From NCBI RefSeq assembly GCF_030272615.1, contig NC_081409.1, positions 653,578,468 through 653,636,467 on the forward strand: a stretch of 58,000 nt of DNA, written 5' to 3'. Numbering within the stretch: position 1 is the stretch's first letter; each line of letters starts with the position of its first letter. The notes below the pieces were generated by a model that was given only the letters and a program-made list of their open reading frames with translations, was not told where the DNA came from and did no database searches. Below, piece by piece: positions 21,788-32,907 of this stretch. This DNA is from Cryptomeria japonica. Its lineage: Eukaryota > Streptophyta > Pinopsida > Cupressales > Cupressaceae. Position numbers and translations under genes: made by a program.

Positions 21788-23452
21788 TCACTGCCTTCCA
21801 TCAACTATTTTTTGCTTGCTCTCCTGGTCCCTATGCCATTTCATAGTTTTACGTCCTGGTGAGGATTTTGAGGCACCAAAATCGGCCTTGGACCTGGTCC
21901 TAGTTTTCACCCCATTAAGGCCTCCTGCCTTCTTCTTTTTTTTCTTTTTTCCATTCCTTGTTATGTCTTCTTCTTGTTCCTCTTTGGGCTTGCCTTGCAT
22001 ATTACTCCACAGTTCTCCTCTTTTCTGGGATGATGTGGGCATATCAACTCCAATATTTTGGAATAATGCATTTAGATTTACCTGAGGCGATCCAAACTTG
22101 TTACTCCTTCCAAGTTTAATTTCATGTCCTTCAAATTCATCTAGGCACTGTTCATCTCTTTTTGTTATAGAAACTTGAGGGACCTCATGATGAGAGTCAG
22201 TGATATTCTCAATCTCACCATCTTCAAGTATCTCTTCACTAATATCATTCTCCTCCTCCTGAATCTATAGAGCCTCAAAAGTATTGACTATTTTGATCTC
22301 AAACTCCCTGATTTCATTCTTTTTATCCTCCTTCAAAGGGAGGTTCTTAGGAGGGTCATTTCTATTTCCTTCTGATAGTTCTGGTATATTACCAGGATAT
22401 CCACTTATTCCTTCCACTTTGTTATCTTCCTTATTATTATTCTTTTCTTTCCAAACCTATTTTTGGGTGTTTACCATCATAGGTTTTTTAGGGTTGCTAG
22501 GGCAGTCCTTAGCCCAGTGACCAGCTTTTTTGCAAGAAAAGGACACAAAGGGGAGTGATTCAAACTCTATTGTCTATTCCCATACTCCAAGTTTGGAACT
22601 TATATCAATACCGCTAGGAAGATCCATCTTCTACAAAATATTGACACAAATGCACACATAAACCAATCTTTTGCGAGCTGCATTCATTGGATCTATCACA
22701 ACAAGCTCTCCAAAGGAGTTATCAATTCCTGAGAAGACATCCTCCACCCAAAATTCCATCGGCAAGCCTAGCAACCTTACCTAGACCAGAGCAGATTCAA
22801 AGAAAGAGTCATTGAGTTCCATGTTAGGAGACCATTTTCTCATAGATAAAGAGGATTTACCAAACATCCAAGGGCCACTGCTTAATGCTTCTTTCATATC
22901 TTCCCCACAAGAGAAGGAGAAAACAAAAAATCATCTAGACAGGGCAGAAACATCAACCTGACCTTTCATTCTCCATTTTCTCTTTACAAAAGGCCTAACA
23001 TCCTCAATATTGGGTCATGGTCCGACAAACTTCCCCACCTGAGAGAAAACCATTAAAGAAATGCTATGATCGATAACCAAATCTGGAACCTCAATAGCAA
23101 GTTTACCCATTTTTTTATCAGATATATCTTTCACAAAGGGGAAGGATGATTTACCAGTCGGTTTTCTAGTTGCTTTCCTTGCAAAAAGACTACTCTAGGG
23201 TTTGAAGTCTTGCACCTCCTTGATCTTTTTTGAGTCAACTTTCACAGCCTTGGGATTCAATTTTAGGGAATCTATCATCTTTTTGCGGTCAGGAGGAGGG
23301 TCCCATAGCCGTGGGTCCCCATCTTGTCTCCCATCCTCATCATCCATCCCATGTCCTTCAGCTGCAGTGGCATCAGAACCAGAGGATCCAACTTCGTTGT
23401 TCCCTCCATTTCCAGTTTTCAAATTTCCCCCTGCTTGCGCTGTTCCCTCCAT
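21788..23452 (-). pseudogene. LINE ORF1: DUF4283-like RNA-binding protein with CCHC knuckle
   Basis: ORF1 proteins coat LINE RNA. The frame begins MEGTAQAGGNLKTGNGG at 23452. A DUF4283-like region follows (KEALSSGPWMFGKSSLSMRK, VRLLGLPMEFWVEDVFSG, VVIDPMNAARKRLVYVCICV, near 22880-22640), then a zinc knuckle at about 22541-22506 reading FSCKKAGHWAKDC. The first Cys of CX2CX4HX4C is replaced by Ser. The C-terminal part is charged and Lys-rich (GKKKKKKKAGG) and ends about 15 bp before ORF2. Several TAG and TGA stops interrupt it. Confidence 0.85.
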
Positions 23453-23466
23453 TTCCTAGATGGATT

Positions 23467-23697
23467 AAGCCTAAAATATTGTTATTAATTATAATGTTAG
23501 TGTGATTCTCATTGTTATTTTTTCTTATAAAGGTTTTCCATGTAAATGTGACTTTCATTCTTTTGTTGTGCTTAACCTTCATGTTTCATAATTTTAGTAA
23601 TAAGCTAATTATGGTTTGAAGTTTAATAGATCTGAAGTGAATTATTTTGAGTTTTTGACTGATGAACGCCCCTCTCAGTTTTGTGATATGTTCAACA
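23467..23697 (+). repeat. 5' LTR remnant of copia A
   Basis: Only the 3' part of the LTR is left. It shows GGTTTTCCATGTAAAT, then GATGAACGCCCCTCTCAGTT near the end and finishes TTCAACA, followed by ATTGGTA, the start of the usual ATTGGTATCAGAGC primer site; the rest of the site is mutated. Its left part is lost at the border with the LINE. Confidence 0.7.
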
Positions 23698-23779
23698 ATT
23701 GGTAGAAGATCTTGTTTCATCTTAGAGAAGCTTAACCCATTGAGTAAGATCTAAAATGGTGTAGGAAGTTAATTAGAAA

Positions 23780-24993
23780 GAATTGAAGGTTGATGGAACA
23801 AGTTACTCTTATTGAAAGGAAACAATGGAATGTCATTTTAAATTTATACCAATTGGAATAATGGAGAGTATCCATAATAGATATACTAATCTCATAAATG
23901 GTCCTTAGACTATAGATGAGGTTAAGGAACATGAGAACAATGGAAAGGATAAAGTTGCAATTATTATCTATTTAGGTAATTTTATATGTTTTAATGTTAT
24001 GAGGTTGAAGCCTGATAAAGAGATTTGGGAGAAACTGAGTAGTGCAATATATGAAGGATGTCAAAAGACAAAGAAAGCTAAGTTGTCAAATATGAAGAAT
24101 AAATTTAAGAACTTGAATATGTTTGATGATGATAACATTGAAAGCTATCTACACAGAGTAAATGATATTGCAGTTGCAATTAAGGGTATTGGTGGAAAAT
24201 TACAAGAAAATAAAGTTGTCAGAAAAGTGATGAACTAACATTGCTAAAATGCTACAAAGATAAGAACTATATGATTTAAGAAAAAGTCATGATATGGAGA
24301 AGCACACTTTGGATTATCTCTATGGCTCACTAGTAGCCTTTGAGATTGTTGAGCTAGATGAATTGTGGAAAGAAAAGAAAGAAGCAACATTTGAAGCTAC
24401 TTAAAAGACTAGAGATGAATCTAAAACAAGCCATGACATAGATGACATAGATGATATAAAAAAGTACAAAGGTAGGTTACCCTTCAAGTGTTTCAATTGT
24501 GGAAGAATTGGCCATTATGCTTCTAGATGTACTTATAGGGAAAATTATGGTAGAAGACCTGATGATGATAATAAGGGAAGACATAGTCACAAATTGAATA
24601 ATAGAAATAAGAGAATAGATGATAGAGAGAAACCTAAGAATAATTTATACTCAATTGGTACCTATTCATCTAAAGAAGAAGATGGTGATGACTCAGATGA
24701 AGAATCATTATTCTTGGCTATAGATGAGAAGAGTGATTAAAGGTTTGGTAATTCATAAGATGTGAAGAATAGTGGAAAACTAGTATAAGTGAAGACTATG
24801 TTGTGTGTAAAAGTAGAGCCTAATTCATGGATAGTTGATTTTGGATGCTCAAATCATATGACAGAGGATAAAGGAAAGTTCATTTGTTTTAATAAGTATG
24901 ATAGTGGATTTGTAAAATTTGCAGGTGAGGATTTGTGGTAAAGGGTCTATTTCAATTGATGGTAAGCATAAGATTGATGATGTTTATTATGAG
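23780..24993 (+). pseudogene. copia A gag and protease remnant
   Basis: Gag packages element RNA. A UBN2-type gag segment is seen at 23999-24238 (WEKLSSAIYEGCQKTKKAKL, MFDDDNIESYLHRVNDIAVA). A complete CCHC knuckle (CFNCGRIGHYASRC) is at 24489-24530. The protease region (NSWIVDFGCSNHMTEDKGKF, from about 24826) has Asp-Phe-Gly in place of Asp-Ser-Gly. The frame is cut within DVYYEGF by copia B at 24999 and resumes at 29557 with GLRNN, as expected for the YWVEGLKHNLLS region. There are multiple stops and frameshifts. Confidence 0.85.
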
Positions 24994-24998
24994 GGTTT

Positions 24999-25450
24999 TG
25001 TTGAAATGTGGTGACTGCTTAGCAAAGTACTGTACACTCAGCACATATCCTTGCCAGGGTCCGGGACTGGGCCAGGCCCCAGGAAGGGGTTCGGGGGTGG
25101 TAGCCCTCGAGAAAAGTGGGGGTCCCGCCCCTGAGAAAAATTTTTTTGGGTATTTTTTTGATGAAAACCGACATTGTAATAAAACCCTAAAAAGGCCAAC
25201 TTTGTTTTTGCCCTAAAAACACATGTTATAAGCAGCTGGGATGCTTAAGGCATTGTAAGGTTGATGTACTATTTTTGCTGGATAATAAGAAAGATTGGAC
25301 AACTGTGTATGGTGGACGTAACCCATTCTAGGTGAACCACGTTAAATCTCTGTGTTATCTCTGTCCTATTTTATTTCTTTATCTTTTGTATTTAAATCTG
25401 CATATAATTGTTATTTCATATTTGCTTCGGATCTTCTTGAAACCCTAAAA
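24999..25450 (+). repeat. 5' LTR of copia B
   Basis: It starts TGTTGAAATGTGG and ends GAAACCCTAAAA (the 3' copy has CTAACA, so the terminal C has mutated); length 452 bp. An unusually GC-rich, CpG-containing block of about 90 bp lies at 25048-25135. ATGTTATAAGCAG near 25223 may be the TATA region. Confidence 0.9.
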
Positions 25451-25452
25451 AT

Positions 25453-25464
25453 TGGTATCAGAGC
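25453..25464 (+). other. primer binding site of copia B (tRNA-iMet)
   Basis: TGGTATCAGAGC, the standard plant copia primer site complementary to the 3' end of initiator tRNA-Met, lies 2 bp after the LTR end. Confidence 0.95.
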
Positions 25465-25510
25465 AAGGTTTTCTGTAAATTGGTAGGACTTTCAGGTTTG
25501 AGTGGGAACA

Positions 25511-28500
25511 ATGGAGGATTCCAAATTCAAGGTCAAAAAGTTTAACGGCCAGAATTATCAATTATGGAAAATGTAGATGGAGGATTACCTGTATCAAAAG
25601 GATTCGTGGCGACCATTAGAAGGAAAGGCAAAAAAAGCGATGACAATGTCAGATGAAGAATGGGTTATTTTAGATAGAAAGGCATTGGGATCCATTTAGT
25701 TGTGCCTTGCACTGTCTATAGCTTTCAATATAACAAAAGCAAAAATGGCTGTAGATTTGATGGTGACATTGGCTAAGCTGTATGAGAAACCCTCAGCTTC
25801 GAATAAGGTATTTCTTATGAAGCGTTTGTTTAATTTGAAAATGAGTGAGGGAGGATCTATAGCGGAGCACTTAAATGAATTTAATACAATTACCAGTCAA
25901 TTGTCTTTGGTAAAAATTACCTTTGCAAAAGAGGTTAGGGCTCTCTTGATTTTATATTCTTTTCCAGAAAGCTGGAATAGCTTGGTTATGGCTGTAAGTA
26001 ACTCTGTCTCTGGTAAAAATACTTTTGTATTTGATGATATTGTTGGTGTTATCCTAAGCGAGGAAATGTGAAGGAAAAGCATAGGTGAGACTCCAACATC
26101 ATCGGGTAGTGTTTTGAATGTGGAGAACAGAGGAAGATCAAAGGAAAGAGGAAAAGGCCCTTGGAATGAGAAGTCACGAGGGAAGTCAAAGAAAGGATGC
26201 TCTCAGTCTAGAGGAAAGAAAGATTGTTGGTACTGCGGAAAGCCTGGTCATCTAAAGAAAGACTGTTGGTCTCGGAAAAACAAAGAAGGAGACAAAAATG
26301 AAAATGATAGTAAGGAAGCTAATATTGCAAGTAATACTTTACAAGATTCTTTAATCTTATGTTTGGATAATGTTAATGATTCCTAGGTAATAGATTCTAG
26401 GGCTTCATTTCATGCTACACTCCATAGAAAATATTTTCTAGATTATGTTCAAGGTGATTTTGGATAGGTGTATTTGGGTGCTGATGAGCCCTGTCAAATT
26501 GTTGGAAAAGGAAAGATAAAGATCAAGTTGCAGAATGGTAATGACTAGTTTCTGCAGGAGGTAAGACATGTTCCTAACTTAAGAAGAAATTTAATTTCTA
26601 TCGGGCAACTAGGTAGTGAAGGTTGCATAGTTACCTTCTCAGATAGTATCTAGAAGGTCAGTAAAGGATCATTAGTAGTAGCTAAAGGTGTGAAGGTAGG
26701 CACATTATATTTGTGTACTGGTAACACTTAGTCTACCTTAGTTGCTACAGATAAAGTTACTATAGGGACAACAACAATAGATGTTGCAAGAACAGATTCA
26801 ATAATGTGGCACCATAGGCTTGGGCACATGAGTGAGAAAGGGATGAAAATCCTTCACTCAAAAAATCTATTGCCAGGACTAAAGAAGATTGATTTAGAGT
26901 TCTGTGAAACTGTGTTTATGGTAAACAAAAAAGAGTCAGATTTCTCAAGGTTGGGAAAGAGAAGAAGAGTGAGAAGTTAGAGCTTGTACATTCAGATGTA
27001 TGGGGACCGGCTCAAGTATCATCTCTTGGTGGCTCTTGTTATTATGTTATTTTTATTGATGACTCAACTAGAAAAACATGGGTATATTTCCTAAAACAAA
27101 AATCAGATGTTTTTGAAACTTTTAAGAAATGGAAAGCTTTGGTTGAGAATGAGACAGGGAAAAAGTTGAATTGTCTCAGATCGGATAATGGAGGTGAGTA
27201 TTGCAGAAAAGCATTTGAAGATTACTGCTCCTTAAATGGGATTCGAAAGTAGAAGACAGTTCTAGGAGCTCCATAGGAAAATGGTGTGTCAGAGAGAACG
27301 AATAGGACTATCATGGAACGTGCAAGGAGCATGAGATTGCATGCTAGATTGCCCTTACATTTTTGGGCAGATGTTGTACATACTGCTATCTATTTGATAA
27401 ATAGAGGACCTTCAACCCCTTTGGATGGTGGTATTCTAGAGGAGGCATGGACTGGTAAAAAGGTAAATTATTCTTTTCTGAAAATCTTTGGTTGTGAAGC
27501 TTTTGTCCATGTTGATAAAGAAAACAGAACCAAGCTTGATGCTAAATCTCAGAAATGTACCTTCATTGGATATGGGATAGATGAATATGGCTATCGGTTA
27601 TAGGATTTTGAAAATAAGAAAATAATTAGAAGTAGAGATGCTATATTCAATGAGAAGGTCATGTATAAAGAACAGATGCAGGAAAAGAAGCATGAACAGG
27701 ACAAACAAGAATATGTGGTGTTGGATGAGATTCCTAAAAATGAAATGCCATAGGTACCCGATGCTCAGCAACAACAGATTGTCCCACAAACTCCTACAAG
27801 TGTTAGAGGTTCTATGAGGTCAAGTAGACCCCCTAAAAGGTTTTCTCCTTCTTTGTGTTCTATTTTATTAACAGATTCTGGTGAACCAGAAGAATATGAA
27901 GAAGCAATGTAGGTAGATGCCAAACAACAGTGGGAGCTAGACATAAAAGAGGAGATGGACTCCTTGATGAAAAATAAGACTTGGGACTTAGTCCCTTTAC
28001 CTGCAGAAAAAAGAGCCTTGCTTAAGAAATGGGTTTATTGGCTGAAGGAGGAGGAAGGAGGTCAAAAAAGATATATATAAGGCTAGACTTGTGGTAAAAG
28101 GTTTTGCACAGAAAAAGGGTATAGATTATGATGAAATATTTTCTCCAGTTGTAAAAATGACTTCAATTAGAACTGTTCTTAGTCTTGTGGCTGCAGATGA
28201 TTTACATCTTGAACAATTAGATGTGAAAAAATCTTTTCTCCATGGATATTTGGAAGAGGAAATTTACATGTTGCAACCATAGGGATATGAGGTCAAAGGT
28301 AAGGAGAACATGGTGTGCAGGTTGAAGAAAAGTCTATATGGCCTAAAGAAAGCACCCCGACAATGGTATTTAAAATTTGATAGTTTCATGGCTAAACACG
28401 ATTATCATAGATGTCATTTTGATCATTGTGTATATTTTAAGAGATTTGATAATGACAGTTATATTATCCTGTTGCTTTATGTTGATGACATGCTTGTTGC

Positions 28501-29440
28501 TGGGTCTAACATGCAACATATAAATGATCTTAAACAGAAATTAGCCAGGTCATTTGCTATGAAGGATTTGGGTGTAGCTAAACAAATTCTCGGTATGAGG
28601 ATTACACGGGACAGGAAAAATAGAACCTTGAATTTTTCCCAAAGTGAGTATATAAAGAAGGTGTTGAAAAGATTTAACATGCAGGATGCAAAAGTAGTCA
28701 GTACACCTTTGGCTAGTCATTTCAAATTGACTAAGGAGATGTGCCCAAAGGCACAGGAAGAGGTTAATAAAATGTCTAACATCCCATATTCATTAGCTAT
28801 TGACAGTCTAATGTATGCAATGGTATGCACAAGGCCAGATATTGCACATGCAGTGGGAGTTGTGAGCAGGTTTATGAGTAATCCGGGTATGGAACATTGG
28901 AATGCTATGAAATGGATTCTTCGGTATTTGAAAGGAACTACTACAAAGGCATTATGTTTCAAAGGATCTAATGCTGCTCTGAGTGGATTTCTTGACTCTG
29001 ATCTGGTAGGTGATATTGATTCATGGAGGAGTACTACAGGGTATGTTTTTACTATAGGGGGAACTGGAGTCAGTTGGATTTCTAGGCTGCAAAAGGTTGT
29101 TGCACTTTCAACCACTGAAGCTGAGTATGTTGCTGCTACAGAAGCCAACAAGGAGATGATTTGGTTGCAATGTTTTATGGAGGAATTGGGTCAAACACAA
29201 GAGGATAGCCCATTGTATACTGATAGCCAAAGTGCCATTCATCTTGCGAAGAACTATGTTTTTCATTCAAGGACAAAGCACATTCAGCTCAAGTACCACT
29301 TCATCTGAATTGTTTTGGAGGAGGGTAAGTTACGACTTGAGAAGATTCACACAAGTGAGAATCCTGCCGATATGTTCATGAAGGCAGTTCCACAGGAGAA
29401 GCTGATTTCTTCATCAGTTTCTGTTGGTCTTCTTGATTGA
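25511..29440 (+). pseudogene. copia B gag-pol polyprotein
   Basis: A single long frame starting at ATG 25511 (MEDSKFKVKKFNGQNYQLW) and ending at TGA 29438. Gag UBN2 domain spans 25700-26070; the CCHC knuckle (CWYCGKPGHLKKDC) is near 26226. The protease site reads DSRAS instead of DSGAS at about 26390. Integrase: WHHRLGHMSEKG near 26810, DDSTRKTW, LRSDNGGEY near 27176, ENGVSERTNRT near 27277. [15 protein letters not shown] near 28100, YVDDMLVAG near 28480. RNase H: STTEAEYVAATEA near 29110, YTDSQSAIHLAKN near 29217. Stops lie at 25574, 25697, 26069, 26384, 26465, 26546, 26651, 26729, 27250, 27274, 27601, 27751, 27910, 28280 and 29306; frameshifts near 26920 and 28065. It is otherwise well preserved, so fairly young. 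Confidence 0.95.
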
Positions 29441-29459
29441 TAATTATGGAATTTATACC

Positions 29460-29556
29460 ATTATCTATGTCTTGTTTTATTTCTTTATCTTTTGTATTTA
29501 AATCTGCATATAATTGTTAGTTCATATTTGCTTCGGATCTGCTTGAAACCCTAACA
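29460..29556 (+). repeat. 3' LTR remnant of copia B (last 97 bp)
   Basis: It matches 25362-25450 of the 5' LTR (TTTATTTCTTTATCTTTTGT, then CATATTTGCTTCGGATCT) and ends CTAACA directly before the target duplication. The missing part, about 355 bp of LTR plus the polypurine tract, begins 20 bp after the pol stop codon. Confidence 0.92.
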
Positions 29557-30640
29557 GGTTTGAGAAATAATTTTGAGTGAGAGATAGATGTGCAGTAAGG
29601 GTTATAAGCTCATATTTCATGGGTTTGGATGTGAGATAAAAAACAAAACTCTTTTGGACATTAGTTCTAGAAGTTGTAAGAACTAATGGCAATTTCTACT
29701 ATGTGAAGCATAATAGTAGAAACAGTTGTATGTTGGCACAAAGCAATGAATATTGGTTGTAGCACAAAAGGTTGGGACATATCAATTTTTAAAATATGGT
29801 GAAGATAAATTATACTCATGTTGTAAGATATTGCCAAGGATTATCAAATCTATTGATATTATGTACATAGAATGTTAGCTAGGAAAGCAAACAAGGAGGA
29901 GATTCAAGAACAAATAGTATTCTATTGTAAAACCTTTGGAGCTAGTTCATACATATCTATGTAGACATAAAAGAATAGGAATATTGAATGGTGAAATGTA
30001 TTTTATGTTTCTTATTGATGGTTATTCTAGAATAACATGGGTTAATTTCTTGAGAGAAAAAAACGAAGCATTAGAAAAGTTTAAAATATTTAAGTCTCTG
30101 GATGAGAACCAAATTGATGTTAGGATAGAATGTTTAATGTTTGATATAGTAGGAGAGTTCACTTTAGCTTAATTTGATAGATTATATGAAGAGCATGGTA
30201 TCAACAGACATTTTTTTTGCTCCTAAGACCCCTTAGTAGAATGGAGATGTAGAATGAAATAATAGGACTTGTTTAAATGGGTATAACTATGATGAAGGAT
30301 GCTAACCTACCTAATTTGTATTGGAAAGAGGTTGTGCATACAAATTATTACATTGTTAACAAGGTAAAAGTAAGAGTGAATCATAGAAAGGAACCTTATG
30401 AGCTATAAAATGGAAGACCTCCTTCAGTCAAGTATTTCAAAATCTTTGGAAGGAAAAGCTACATAAGGAGAGCTGAGAAACATCTAGGGAAGTTTGATGG
30501 AAGGTCAGATTAAGGCATATTATTGGGATATTATATAAGGAGCAAGACATACTGGTGTTACAACAAAAAGCTAAATAATATTATGGAGAGAAAAAATGTT
30601 AGAGTTAGTCAATAATAGAGTTACAATGAGACTATAACTG
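29557..30640 (+). pseudogene. copia A protease end and integrase remnant
   Basis: This continues element A after copia B: GLRNN, then a shifted frame, LELVHTYLCRHKRIG near 29938, MFLIDGYSRITWVNFLREKN near 30004 (integrase first Asp), and IECLMFDIVGEFTLA near 30126, where the normal LRSDNGGEF is damaged. Further on, FKIFGRKSYIRR near 30437 and YWCYNKKLNNIMERKNVRV near 30550 are the integrase C-terminal part. It is heavily interrupted and inactive. Confidence 0.8.
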
Positions 30641-30649
30641 AATAAGAGA

Positions 30650-32403
30650 TGGGAGAGGTGGTTGCAGAGAAGCTAGGGTTTCTATAGATGAGGAGGAGTT
30701 TGATGTCGACGATGGTGGAGACAAACCAATTTTTTCTACATTGGGCGAGGTTTGGACTCCTTGTTCTCGTGGACCTATATCTTCCCTCCTTGCGCTCTAT
30801 GGTGAACCTTGGTTATGGTACTTCTATGACATATGTTTTGTGTCAGGAGGTGGGTGTGGCTCTACTTTGTGTGGATGGGGGTGCATTTCTGGACCATCCT
30901 GGGAGTGGAGGGGCTATCTTGGCTGCCTCTTTGGTTTACACTTGGGGTTTTTGCTTGTCGCCTTCCTTATTTGTGCTCTCTTGGTGTGAAGGGGAGGTTT
31001 GGGATCCGAGTGGAGCATCTAGCGCTTGGTTGTTCTCTGGGTTTGGTATATGCAGAGGGGTGTGTTGGAGGGGCATTGTTCTTTGTCAAGGCCCAATGTT
31101 TTTTTTGTTGTGGTTTTGCTAGGTGATCTTGTTCTTTCTTTAGATGGGTACTTCCCTTTTGAGCTCTTTGTCTAGATTGGGTCATGTTTGTCTATGGGAA
31201 TGGTGGATAAATATTATCTGCACAACTTTGTGATTGTTCGGGGATTTGTTTGCTTTCCTATTCTCTATCTATTTTTTCTCTCTCATGGGTTGTTTGCCGA
31301 GTTTTCTATTGAGGTGATCCCAACTCTTATTGAGGTGGAGTTATGTCTCGCTTTTCTTCCCTTGAGAAGAAGTAGGGATATTTTTTGGATGGCTGCCCTC
31401 CTTTGATGATCGATCTGGTCTCTTTTTTTCATGGTTCTGGGATCCATGCTAACACCCATAGCTTTGGGTTTGGAGAGCTTGCTAAAACCCCTTGGGGTGG
31501 ATTTCTTTGGTCTTGAGTTATTTATGATAGCCCCTATTTTCTTTTTTAGGCAGAAGGTTAAGGGAGCCTATTTAAAACCCTTATTTTTCATGGTTTCGGG
31601 ATCTAATCTTTTTTGCCCATGTTTGGTTTCTCCTACTTCCCTTTTTGATGAGGGCTTTTTTATCCTTATCTCCCTTGGTTGCATGGCTCAATTTATTATA
31701 CTTTTTCATTTGTATTGGTTATTCCTATTGAGGTGGAGATGGAAGTGGTTGGAGGAGACCTATCTCCTATAGAGGTGGAGTCAGATGTTGTTATTTATGT
31801 CTAAAGGCCTATTTCTATTGTTGAAGTTGTTGGGTGCTTTGTTAAGACCCTATCAGGTTGTAGTAGCCTCTTAAAACCAACTCTCAAGGTTGAGGGGGCC
31901 TAGAAAAACCCTTGGTGTTTTTCTTTTATCATGGATAGGTTGGATGCTGGTAGTTTTTAAGGGCCTAATTTGGCCAGTTTATGTTTTTGGTTAGGCTCAA
32001 GTCTTGTTGTTGGTGAGCTGGAAACTCTATTATAGGTTAAGGGAGCTTGGGAAAACCTCGATGCTTGGTTGGGGGTGCCAGATAAACCATCATTTTTTGT
32101 TTATCAGATCTATAAGGTGGTTTAGATCTAGTGTTGTTTCCAGCCTGCTTTCTATTGTCTTTCTTTTGTGTTTGGTTGGCAGTAGTTTTGTTTTGGATGC
32201 TTTGTTTCTTGTAGCCTCTAGTGCCACGAGAGTTGTTATGTTTATTCCTTCTTGTTTGACTATGGCTTTGCTGCTATTTATCTTTGTTGTATCTATCTGC
32301 AAGGTCCCTTTGTTGGTTCCAGATCCATGAAAAATCTGAGGGTTTTAGGTCTCTTCAAAACCTATTTTATAGGGTTTCTGGTCCCCTCAAAACCTATTTT
32401 TCC
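30650..32403 (+). mobile_element. insert ending in a LINE-like 3' tail (family shared with 5.9 kb)
   Basis: This segment interrupts copia A between integrase and RT. It is G/T-rich on the plus strand and has no domain that I recognise; the overlapping open frames at 30688-31126 are compositional. Its end, GGGTTTCTGGTCCCCTCAAA, a pyrimidine run and TAATCAAAA at 32371-32410, matches the reverse complement of 5945-5900. This shared 3' end without LTRs or inverted repeats suggests a truncated non-LTR element. The left border is uncertain by some 30 bp. Confidence 0.55.
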
Positions 32404-32410
32404 TAATCAA

Positions 32411-32907
32411 AAACTAAATATGAGACACTGATAAAAGTTATCTTTGTTGCCACATAAGAGAAGGACGATCTAGAAGAAAAAGAAGAGACAAGTGCAAAAG
32501 AAAAGAAACTTGAATAGACTCGTAAGGAACTAGAAAAGTATTTGAAGAAGAATAACAAACAAGCAAATAATTGGAGACAAGAATAAAGGTGTTTACACAA
32601 GAAGAATACTTGTAGAAACTAGTGAACAAAGAAGTTATTGTTTCTTATCTCAGGTGGAACAAAAGACCTGAGGAGAAGCTAGCAAGGATGAAATTTGGAT
32701 TATGGAAATGAAGAGGAGCAAAATTAGATAAAGAAGAATCAAATATGTGAACTAGTACCTAGATTTGTGGATAAGAATGTGATAAGAACTAAGTGGGTGT
32801 TCCAAAACAAGACAAATGAAGATGGAAAAGTCAAAAGGAACAAGGAAAGATTGGTGTGTAAGGGTTATTAACAAGTTGAAGACATAGAGTTTGAGGAGAC
32901 ATTTTCT
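32411..32907 (+). pseudogene. copia A RT, first part
   Basis: The frame reads ELVPRFVDKNVIRTKWVFQN, then KTNEDGKVKRNKERLVCKGY, a TAG-like break, and QVEDIEFEETF: the start of a copia reverse transcriptase. It is cut at 32908 inside the conserved ETFAPVAR sequence by the minus-strand LTR F and continues at 33903. The upstream part (32411-32680) is a Lys/Glu-rich linker with many stops. Confidence 0.82.

Larger units (their letters stand above)
16353..23466 (-). mobile_element. L1-type LINE with ORF1, ORF2 and an extra downstream frame
   Basis: A minus-strand non-LTR retrotransposon. From 23452 downward: ORF1 (DUF4283-like and zinc knuckle), a gap of about 15 bp, ORF2 (endonuclease, RT, zf-RVT, RNase H), then an unidentified frame to 16356. 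The 3' end is missing because the CACTA terminus lies there. The 5' end sits a few bases before the ORF1 start, directly against the LTR remnant of copia A. All frames carry stops and frameshifts. Confidence 0.88.
24999..29556 (+). mobile_element. Ty1/copia element B, inserted in A (TSD GGTTT)
   Basis: Target-site copies GGTTT flank it exactly (24994-24998 and 29557-29561). It has a full 5' LTR, a primer site, one gag-pol reading frame and only the last 97 bp of a 3' LTR. The original insertion was therefore complete, and the polypurine tract with most of the 3' LTR was deleted later. All of the roughly 15 in-frame stops fit C-to-T or G-to-A changes. Confidence 0.93.

Noticed and set aside
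30688-31126. Overlapping plus-strand frames with hydrophobic, Trp/Cys-rich translations
   Set aside because: Three frames are open at once in G/T-rich DNA, none resembles a family, and the segment has the tail of a non-LTR repeat. It is a compositional effect.
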